Of a DNA stretch of 12,937 bases, positions 1-5,814 are shown one piece after another. Under the pieces are notes generated by a model. That model saw only the letters and a program-made list of their open reading frames with translations, did not search any database and had not been told where the DNA came from. How positions within the stretch are numbered: position 1 is the first letter of the stretch; the number at the start of each line of letters is the position of its first letter. Made by a program: the position numbers and the translations under genes. This DNA comes from CAMXAS01 sp964442435. GTDB lineage: Bacteria > Bacteroidota > Bacteroidia > Bacteroidales > P3. The stretch spans positions 1 through 12,937 of the forward strand of contig CAYTZG010000032.1 of assembly GCA_964442435.1 (NCBI GenBank). The letters are read 5' to 3'.

Positions 1-1117
1 GCACGCCCTGTATATCATACAACAGAACACGGCAAGAGGCCATAGACACGCGGCTGTCGGTCGCAACGTCCCATTGCAGCGTGGCCGTTTCCGCCGCCGG
101 GTTGGGCGACACCAACAGGTGGCGGTTCATCGACTGAACCCGCTCGTTGGCAGGCCTCGGAGGGGTCGTACCACCACCCGGTCCTCCCGGATTATCCAAC
201 TCTTTATAAAAAATCGTGGCATCACAATCCATACATTCCGCGTTCGGATGCACATAATAAACGTCACCATCACGCTCCATACAGATTATATAGTCCGTCG
301 CGGCCTCAGTACCCATGCACCATAGGCGCCCCCACAAAGAATCTTGCCAAGAAACCCCTAAGCGGTGATACACAAAACCCAAATTCGAACCCACGCCCTC
401 TATAAACTCAAAGTGATGCGACCGCCAATGACAATTGCTTCCATGTATCCATACATTCTCCAATGCCCTGGTATATCCACCATAACCATGGGGGCTCAAG
501 CGGATATGTTTCAACAACCCGCCAGGATGTTCGAGATGATAGACCGTATCCACAACAAAACCGGTTTCCTTACAGATGACCGTATCCTTATAACGGACAA
601 TCATTGCTCCTTCGGTATCCCAGCTTGTATCGCACAGCGTTATCTTTTCGAATTCCCTATCCATCACGAAGACATCCCCAGCGTCAAGGTTCATATCCAC
701 CACCAAAAATTCCTGCCCGGCCGCATCCCAAGGCAACCGTACCCAAACCTTATCATGCGCCTCGCTTTCACGTACCCAAAATGGCACACGATACCCGTCC
801 TGCCAATTTCCTCCTTGCCCTTTAACCGACATTTTATGATACAATATCCCGTCGACCACCGTATCACCCTCTAAACCATGTCTTTCTATAAGACTACAGC
901 TAATATTATATTTACAATAAGCTTCCCACGTCTGATAATACACAGGATTTCCCTCAAAGAAAGACTGATAAATTGAGGTGGATTCTTCTTCCGGTTCATC
1001 CACACCCGTATTCTCCGACTGCGCCATAACCACCGCACCGCCATACGCCCCCTGCGCCACAAGGCCGAACAGCAGGGCTATGCCGCTGAACAGACGGAAT
1101 ACAACATTCGTTTTCAT
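1..1117 (-). CDS. T9SS-exported surface protein, left tandem copy, 3' end cut by window edge
   Basis: Reading leftward from ATG at 1117, the frame stays open for 372 codons to the window edge, so the C-terminus is missing. It begins MKTNVVFRLFSGIALLFGLV, a signal peptide, followed by an acidic stretch (EPEEES). The body has the pattern EGDTVVDG..YHKMSV, RESEAHDKVWVRLPWD, DTVYHLEH, KHIRL and FIEGVGSNLGFVY, common in Bacteroidetes secreted proteins of unknown role. Near the edge it has SPNPAAETATLQWD and VLLYDIQGV, the start of a type A T9SS sorting domain. It is a paralogue of the next gene upstream (1147-2376), whose stop lies 29 bp before this start, so the two are probably co-transcribed. 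Signal peptide, C-terminal domain and leader are nearly identical between the copies, while the middle differs, including a longer stretch before DTVYHLEH here. A Cys pair (NAECMDC) is present. Secretion route is well supported; function is unknown. Confidence 0.88.
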   Translation of the reverse strand, partial: MKTNVVFRLFSGIALLFGLVAQGAYGGAVVMAQSENTGVDEPEEESTSIYQSFFEGNPVYYQTWEAYCKYNISCSLIERHGLEGDTVVDGILYHKMSVKGQGGNWQDGYRVPFWVRESEAHDKVWVRLPWDAAGQEFLVVDMNLDAGDVFVMDREFEKITLCDTSWDTEGAMIVRYKDTVICKETGFVVDTVYHLEHPGGLLKHIRLSPHGYGGYTRALENVWIHGSNCHWRSHHFEFIEGVGSNLGFVYHRLGVSWQDSLWGRLWCMGTEAATDYIICMERDGDVYYVHPNAECMDCDATIFYKELDNPGGPGGGTTPPRPANERVQSMNRHLLVSPNPAAETATLQWDVATDSRVSMASCRVLLYDIQGV

Positions 1118-1146
1118 AATTGAAATAGGTTAAGGGTTGGACATAA

Positions 1147-2376
1147 TTACTTTACCATGAGCCGCACCGTGGCCTGCCAAACACCGTCCGCCGGGGTTTC
1201 AACCGGCACGACGCGCAACAGATAGGCGCCCGGCGTCAAATCCGACACGCTCAGCGTATAGGGCCAGCTGTCAACGGTGTACGCGCGCAAGCGCACGCCC
1301 TGTATATCATACAACAGAACACGGCAAGAGGCCATAGACACGCGGCTATCGGTGGCAGCATCCCATTGCAGCGTGGCCGTCTCCGCCGCCGGGTTGGGCG
1401 ACACCAACAGGTGGCGGCTCATCGACTGTACCCGCTCGTTGGCAGGACCAGGCAACAATCCCGGTGGAGGACCTTCATCATATATCACTTCGTCAAATAT
1501 GACAATCTCATCCTTACACGACACACATTCAGCATTCGGATGTTCGTAATAGGCCGCACCGTTCCGTTCCATGCAAACGATATAATCATATGGCATCAAA
1601 GAATGATTCGCACTACAATAATGCCGATACCCATCACTGGAGCACAAGGGGGCCCATAAGGCATCCTCGTTCTCACCAAACAATCCCAAACGATAATAGA
1701 CGAATCCCAAATTACTGCCTACGCCTTCAATAAATTCCAAATGATACGACCGCCAATCACATTTATAACGCCATTTCGGCAATTGACCTATTTCGAAAAA
1801 GGCCTGTGTCCAAGAACTATCCGTAGTCGGCTTCAAACGGATATGCTTCAAACTTCCACCGGCATGTTCCATATGATAGACCGTATCCACTTCATAATAC
1901 ACCGTATCCGGAAGTGCACCGATTGGAAATAAATCGCCCGATTGCAGACTCATATCCACTGCCAAAAATTCCCTGCCTTCATTATCCCAGGGCAACCGCA
2001 CCCAGACCTTATCATGCGCCTCGCTCTCACGCACCCAAAACTGCACGCGATAGCCATTCTCCAACTGACCGCCAGCCCCTACGACAGACATCTTATGATA
2101 CGATATTCCATCTACGATCGTATCGCCTTCCAAACCGTGTTTCTTTATCGTCATGCCGGCATCCCATTTATAGTCATACGTACCCCACATTTGAGTATAT
2201 ACCGGGGCACCTTCAAAGAAAGACTGATATACCGGGGTGGATTCTTCTTCCGGCTCATCCACACCCGTATTCTCCGACTGCGCCATAACCACCGCACCGC
2301 CATACGCTCCCTGCGCCACGAGGCCGAACAATAGGGCTATACCGCTGAATAGACGGAATATAACATTCGTTTTCAT
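1147..2376 (-). CDS. T9SS-exported surface protein, right tandem copy (409 aa)
   Basis: This is the complete paralogue of the gene at 1-1117. The signal peptide is at residues 1-32 (MKTNVIFRLFSGIALLFGLV, then AYGGAVVMAQ). The central region (about 48-295) carries GDTIVDGISYHKMSV, RESEAHDKVWVRLPWD, a GD..P..ALPDTVYYEVDTVYH segment, KHIRL and FIEGVGSNLGFVYYRLG. A low-complexity Pro/Gly stretch follows (302-312). Residues 323-409 form a type A T9SS sorting domain with VSPNPAAETATLQW, VLLYDIQGVRLRAY and LTPGAYLLRVV, ending in VRLMVK. The protein should cross the inner membrane by Sec and the outer membrane by T9SS, to be anchored at the surface or released. ATG 2376 was chosen because the signal peptide starts there and because the left copy starts at the matching place in an identical leader. 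A long leader and strong promoter lie upstream. No enzymatic motif is recognised. Confidence 0.93.
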   Translation of the reverse strand: MKTNVIFRLFSGIALLFGLVAQGAYGGAVVMAQSENTGVDEPEEESTPVYQSFFEGAPVYTQMWGTYDYKWDAGMTIKKHGLEGDTIVDGISYHKMSVVGAGGQLENGYRVQFWVRESEAHDKVWVRLPWDNEGREFLAVDMSLQSGDLFPIGALPDTVYYEVDTVYHMEHAGGSLKHIRLKPTTDSSWTQAFFEIGQLPKWRYKCDWRSYHLEFIEGVGSNLGFVYYRLGLFGENEDALWAPLCSSDGYRHYCSANHSLMPYDYIVCMERNGAAYYEHPNAECVSCKDEIVIFDEVIYDEGPPPGLLPGPANERVQSMSRHLLVSPNPAAETATLQWDAATDSRVSMASCRVLLYDIQGVRLRAYTVDSWPYTLSVSDLTPGAYLLRVVPVETPADGVWQATVRLMVK

Positions 2377-2587
2377 AATTGAAATAGGTTAAGGGTTGGA
2401 CATAAATTTATTTTAGTGGGTATTCAGAGACAAAGAAAGGAACGGAACCTGCGGACGATGGCGGTAGGGAAAACGGAGAACAAAACCGATGTCTCTATCA
2501 CCGCCCGCAGGCGGATAGGGACCAGTTGTTTTTCCCAAGCAAGGAGAGGGTTCGGTACGGTTTCATGACCGTCGGTTTTATATCTTG
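2377..2587 (-). promoter_or_regulatory. Long structured 5' leader of the tandem T9SS genes
   Basis: The promoter at 2592-2622 predicts an mRNA leader of about 210 nt. Read on the minus strand, several complementary arms are visible. ACGGT/ACCGT is a small hairpin near the 5' end, nested inside CCAAG/CTTGG. GGGAAAA/TTTTCCC encloses a rod topped by CCGCC-TGCG-GGCGG, flanked by GTCCCTAT/ATAGAGAC (one mismatch). A competing long-range pair uses the same GGCGGT with ACCGCC, extended by CCTGCG/CGCAGG (2449-2454 with 2507-2512). A pyrimidine-rich stretch follows. The mutually exclusive pairings resemble a cis-regulatory RNA or attenuator, or a separate small RNA ending near 2430. No known riboswitch class is recognised. 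Confidence 0.45.
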
Positions 2588-2591
2588 GTTA

Positions 2592-2622
2592 CAAATATAC
2601 GACTTTTTCCGTATACGGCAAA
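2592..2622 (-). promoter_or_regulatory. Bacteroidales promoter for the tandem T9SS genes
   Basis: On the minus strand a -33 TTTG (2619-2622) and a -7 TATATTTG (2592-2599) are separated by exactly 19 nt. This is a full match to the Bacteroides consensus TTTG-N19-21-TAnnTTTG. Transcription should start near 2587. The spacer contains the perfect palindrome CCGTATACGG (2609-2618), a possible operator. Confidence 0.75.
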
Positions 2623-2635
2623 TTTGCTATTTTTG
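2605..2635 (+). promoter_or_regulatory. Probable promoter of the HXXEE gene
   Basis: TATTTTTG (2628-2635) matches the -7 consensus TAnnTTTG. A weak -33 (TTTT, 2605-2608) sits 19 nt before it. The predicted start falls at about 2640, the A of the chosen ATG, so the mRNA may be leaderless. The elements interleave with the opposing promoter at 2592-2622, and the two share the CCGTATACGG palindrome. Confidence 0.5.
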
Positions 2636-2639
2636 TATC

Positions 2640-3254
2640 ATGTGGAAATTCGTCAAACACCACGCCTTGGAACTCTATACCGCACTGGCCTTGCTTTGGT
2701 TGGTTTGTGCCGTCCTGATGGGCGAATTATCCGTTATCCGGAAACTGGTCGTCATCGACGCCCTCCTGTTTATCCTCCACGAATGGGAGGAAGCCCGCTT
2801 TCCGGGCGGATTCATCGACATGGGCGTAAACCGGATGCGCATCGCGGTCAGCGATGATTTCAAGCTCGCCTGCAGGGTGCCGGCCGGCTGTTTCCTGCTG
2901 TTGCTTTCCTTCCTGCCTTTCGTTTTCGACGAGGTGCCGATGCTGACGATGGCGCTCGCTACATTCGGCCTGTGCGAAGGGCTGGTTCACACGGTGGCCG
3001 TCTATCTGTTCCGAACCAAGCGATGCTATACGCCCGGTATGCTGACGGCTTGGTTGGAAGCTATCGTGAGCGGCATGCTGATGGCCTATCTCATTATCCA
3101 TCATCTTGGACGGTGGTACGACTACGTGTTCGGCCCCCTTATCACGCTCGCCTGCTTCGGCGTATTCCAAAACATCATGCTCCGCCTGATGGGCATATCC
3201 TACCGCGATATGCCGAAATATCTGAAACGGCTGTTTAGCCGAACATCCGTATGA
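2640..3254 (+). CDS. HXXEE domain-containing membrane protein (204 aa)
   Basis: The signature HEWEE follows the second hydrophobic segment (LVVIDALLFILHEWEEARFPGGF), as in the HXXEE family (Pfam HXXEE), whose biochemical role is not established. Five to six membrane segments can be seen: near residues 10-28, 33-47, 80-100, 105-125, 140-160 and 165-185. The protein should sit in the inner membrane. The frame extends upstream to ATG 2526, but the extra 38 residues would lie across the promoter elements and do not look like family sequence, so ATG 2640 (MWKFVKHHALELYTA) was chosen. The gene is divergent from the T9SS pair and convergent with the B12 operon, overlapping its last gene by 20 bp. 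A His/Glu pair within the membrane suggests metal or substrate binding, but this is inference. Confidence 0.85.
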   Translation: MWKFVKHHALELYTALALLWLVCAVLMGELSVIRKLVVIDALLFILHEWEEARFPGGFIDMGVNRMRIAVSDDFKLACRVPAGCFLLLLSFLPFVFDEVPMLTMALATFGLCEGLVHTVAVYLFRTKRCYTPGMLTAWLEAIVSGMLMAYLIIHHLGRWYDYVFGPLITLACFGVFQNIMLRLMGISYRDMPKYLKRLFSRTSV

Positions 3255-3414
3255 GTTCCTGCAGGCAGACCTTGCAAAGGCAACGGTCTTGGAAATGGGC
3301 CTTGAGATAGGCGCGCACCTTGGCCGAGAGCGGCACCCGGCTGCATTCGCAGTTCGCGATATCGTCGTGACGGCACTCGAACGGCCGCCCGCAACGCGGA
3401 CAGATTTTTTCCAT
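3235..3414 (-). CDS. Cysteine-rich CWC-family small protein (59 aa)
   Basis: The short frame from ATG 3414 encodes MEKICPRCGRPFECRHDDIA, then NCECSRVPLSAKVRAYLKAH, then a tail with CLCKVC. Eight cysteines are spaced C-x2-C-x5-C-x7-C-x-C-x20-C-x-C-x2-C (residues 5, 8, 14, 22, 24, 45, 47, 50), fitting the cysteine-rich CWC family. The eponymous central CWC is CEC here. Such spacing implies zinc or another metal, and no signal peptide is present, so the protein is cytoplasmic. The start lies 4 bp after the stop of the T9SS surface protein gene, so it is most likely the last gene of the riboswitch-controlled B12 operon. Its 3' end overlaps the HXXEE gene by 20 bp on the opposite strand. Function is unknown; a link with cobalamin or cobalt handling is only suggested by position. 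Confidence 0.85.
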   Translation of the reverse strand: MEKICPRCGRPFECRHDDIANCECSRVPLSAKVRAYLKAHFQDRCLCKVCLQELIRMFG

Positions 3415-3418
3415 AACG

Positions 3419-4675
3419 CTATTGTTTCAGGAGTTTATAATAAACCGGGATAGAGGCTTCGGGGGCGTTCCGGCCGGCCGCCGGCCCCAACGGGCGGACT
3501 TCCAACAGATACAGCCCGGGGTGCAAATCGCGCACGTCCCATACCAAGCTCTGGCTGCCGGCGGCCGAAGCCGCTGACGCGGCGGCGGTTGCGGCATCCA
3601 ACGTCCTTACGCCCATGCAACGGCCCCGCGCGTCATAAAGCCGCAACCGCGCCGGAACGCCCGCCACGGTGAAACGGTCCGTACACGGGTTGGGATAAAC
3701 CCGCCAAGCCGCCCGCCCTTCAGCCACGCCCTCCACCGCCGTCGGCCCCGCACTCAGGCAATGCACGTCCTCCACGCCGGCCACCTCGGTCGAGACCTCG
3801 CCCGTCCAGCCCGTATTCTGCCGCACGCCCGTCCTAATCATAACGAAATCGATGCTGTCCAACGCCACCGGCTGCCCCTCGGCATCCATCGCCCAGTCGA
3901 TATCCACCAGCGCGCCATCGCTGTCGTTGGGATGGTTGTCGGCATAGCCGTAGTCGAAAGCGCGCAGGAACCACGACTGACGCCCCTCCGTCCCCTCGTC
4001 CACGGCATTGTCGGGCAGACGGCGACCGCTGAATACCAACGAGTCGCCCGGCAGCCACCACGGATAGTACGAGTCCTGCGTATGGTAGGTGTTACGGTAG
4101 ATATAGCCGCTGTCGCCCCTATTGTCGCGCCACAGCACATCCGCGTCCAAGGGGTTGGGCCGGTAATAGACGATGCGGTAGTCGGCCACGGTCTGCGGAT
4201 GGTCGGTCTCCGAGCCACCGATTTCATACCACGTGTCGTTGGGCAGGCCGTCCCCGTTGTCGTCACGGCTCACATAAACGATGCCGGGCTCGGCGCTGCC
4301 GCCGGGCGTCTCGCTGTCCGCCCCGTGGCCGGTGGCATAATAGGCGTTGCCGTACAGCCGCAAGTCCAGGCCGTCGCCGTTGGGGATGCGGTGGTCGAAG
4401 CCCAAGACCACATAGCCGCCGTAGCCGCCCAACGATAACAGCCGCCCGTTGCTCCGGCCGGCCATCTTTTCGGTCAGGAACGCGCACACCGCCGCTTCGT
4501 CCAAGGCCGCCAAGTCGGCCTCGGGTTCCGCCAGCATCGCGGCGTCGATGAACTGTCCCGGCGCCGGCACATAACGCCATACCTTCTGCTGATAAGCCGA
4601 CTGCGCCTGCAATCCGACGCCGTTCAAGCCCAACGCCCCTACGGCCAACAGGCCGCACAATATTTTTACACGCAT
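3419..4675 (-). CDS. T9SS-exported surface protein of the B12 operon (418 aa)
   Basis: The signal peptide is MRVKILCGLLAVGALGLNGV with likely cleavage after LQAQ. The body resembles Bacteroidetes 'cell surface proteins' found with YncE-like beta-propeller genes: SLGGYGGYVVLGFDHRIPNG, a GNAYY strand, EPGIVYVSRDDNGDGLPNDT, WYEIGGSE, then DYRIVYYRPNPLDADVLWRD and DSIDFVMIRTGVRQNTGWTG. DDNGDGLPND looks like a calcium-binding loop. A type A sorting domain closes it (VYPNPCTDRFTV, LRLYDARGR, LHPGLYLLEV, ending YYKLLKQ). Operon position suggests a surface role in corrinoid capture with BtuB and the BtuG-like lipoprotein, but no cobalamin-binding residues are known to me here, and I cannot tell whether it corresponds to BtuH. 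ATG 4675 is preferred (2 nt after the upstream stop, Arg/Lys at the N-terminus); ATG 4684, overlapping that stop, is possible. Confidence 0.88.
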   Translation of the reverse strand: MRVKILCGLLAVGALGLNGVGLQAQSAYQQKVWRYVPAPGQFIDAAMLAEPEADLAALDEAAVCAFLTEKMAGRSNGRLLSLGGYGGYVVLGFDHRIPNGDGLDLRLYGNAYYATGHGADSETPGGSAEPGIVYVSRDDNGDGLPNDTWYEIGGSETDHPQTVADYRIVYYRPNPLDADVLWRDNRGDSGYIYRNTYHTQDSYYPWWLPGDSLVFSGRRLPDNAVDEGTEGRQSWFLRAFDYGYADNHPNDSDGALVDIDWAMDAEGQPVALDSIDFVMIRTGVRQNTGWTGEVSTEVAGVEDVHCLSAGPTAVEGVAEGRAAWRVYPNPCTDRFTVAGVPARLRLYDARGRCMGVRTLDAATAAASAASAAGSQSLVWDVRDLHPGLYLLEVRPLGPAAGRNAPEASIPVYYKLLKQ

Positions 4676-4677
4676 AA

Positions 4678-5814
4678 TCACCATTCGTTATCGCCTACAA
4701 ACGCAAAGCCCTCCGGGTTCAGCCCCGTCTCGCGCCAAAACTTCATACGGCCATCCGCCGAAAAGCAATAGACGCGCCCCGTGACGATGAAATTGGCGGC
4801 GTCACCTATATATACATCGCCACTGAACGGGTCCACCTCCATGCCGTAGGGCGTGCGCAACTCGGTGCCGTCCTGTATGAAATTCTCCTCCGTCACGGTT
4901 TCCGTCCGCAGGTCGAACCGCTTAATCCAAGACGTCTTGCGGTTGTAGTCGTAGTTGTAGAGATAGGCCGTGTCGCCCAGCACCGTGAAATTCAACACGG
5001 CCAGGTCGTCGAAGCACTGCACGAGCTCGTCCGTTTCGGCATCGATACGGCGGAAGCCATAGCCGCGCGGGTCACCCGCGCTTACCTCCTCGTAGTTGCC
5101 GCGCGTGCAGACATAGACGTCGCCATGCCCGTCGGCCTCAATCGTATAAGGGTTGATGGAAACGTCTATGCGCTTGATTTCCGTAAACGTGGCCACCGAA
5201 ACGACGCTGACGGTGCTGTCGTAGCGCGGATAGTCCAACCCGCCCGAATTGCTGACATAGAGTTTGCCGTTGGTGGCGCAGATGCCGTCCGGATTGCGCC
5301 CTACGCGACAGAAGGCCTCCACCTCCAACGTCGCCGTGTCGATGCGGCAGACCGTGCCGTCGAAACAGGCCACATAGGCCTTGCCTTCCCAAAACGCGAT
5401 ACGGCGCGGCTGACGGCCCACGCCCGCTTCGTTGTAGAGTTGAATCTGACGCAGGGAACGCGCGTCGGCGGCCGACAGCACCTCCACGGTATTGGACGTG
5501 CTGACGCAGATATACAATTTGCCGCCGTAACGCTTCAGCTCGTTGCCCGTATCGCCGAGGCCGCGCCCGTTTACCCGCTGGAAGATATCCGGCTCAAAGC
5601 GGTCGTTCTTCAGGTCGATGCACGAGAGCGTGCTGTTGTTCATCGCGTACAGCCCTTCGTTCAGCACATAGACCCGGGCGGTCTGCGCAAAGACCGCCGG
5701 CGGCTCCGGCTCCACATCCGGTTCGGGCGGACAGGCCCAAAAGAGCGTCACGGCGGCCATGCAGCCGAGGCGGCCGAGCCAACGTCCCGCCGTTTTCATC
5801 GTTCGTATCTTCAT
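4678..5814 (-). CDS. btuG: BtuG-like beta-propeller surface lipoprotein (378 aa)
   Basis: This is a lipoprotein: a basic and hydrophobic N-terminus leads to TLFWAC, with Cys28 as the lipidated residue, followed by an acidic Pro-rich tether (PPEPDVEPEPP). The rest is a YncE/DUF5074-type beta-propeller. Blade-like repeats can be seen: RVYVLNEGLYAMNNSTLSCI, GGKLYICVSTSNTVEVLSA, EGKAYVACFDGTVCRIDT, NGKLYVSNSGGLDYPRYDST, HGDVYVCTRGNYEEVSAGD and SGDVYIGDAANFIVTGRVYC. In Bacteroides, BtuG proteins of this fold bind cobalamin tightly at the surface and cap BtuB. The position right after btuB under a cobalamin riboswitch supports that role; sequence alone does not prove it. The ATG at 5814 overlaps the btuB stop by one base (TGATG), suggesting translational coupling. 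The frame is open further upstream, but that part lies inside btuB. Confidence 0.85.
   Translation of the reverse strand: MKIRTMKTAGRWLGRLGCMAAVTLFWACPPEPDVEPEPPAVFAQTARVYVLNEGLYAMNNSTLSCIDLKNDRFEPDIFQRVNGRGLGDTGNELKRYGGKLYICVSTSNTVEVLSAADARSLRQIQLYNEAGVGRQPRRIAFWEGKAYVACFDGTVCRIDTATLEVEAFCRVGRNPDGICATNGKLYVSNSGGLDYPRYDSTVSVVSVATFTEIKRIDVSINPYTIEADGHGDVYVCTRGNYEEVSAGDPRGYGFRRIDAETDELVQCFDDLAVLNFTVLGDTAYLYNYDYNRKTSWIKRFDLRTETVTEENFIQDGTELRTPYGMEVDPFSGDVYIGDAANFIVTGRVYCFSADGRMKFWRETGLNPEGFAFVGDNEW

Larger units (their letters stand above)
1..2405. repeat. Tandem gene duplication, unit about 1.26 kb
   Basis: Two head-to-tail copies are offset by 1259 bp at their starts. The 29 bp before each start codon (1118-1146 and 2377-2405) are identical. 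The first codons (1030-1117 and 2289-2376) and the sorting-domain region (1-155 against 1292-1446, about 7 mismatches by eye) are nearly identical. The central parts have diverged strongly, with length differences. The right border is sharp: after 2405 the sequence no longer resembles the region left of 1147. Confidence 0.85.

Noticed and set aside
2526..2639. N-terminal extension of the HXXEE protein from ATG 2526
   Set aside because: It would cross both promoters and adds 38 residues not resembling the family.
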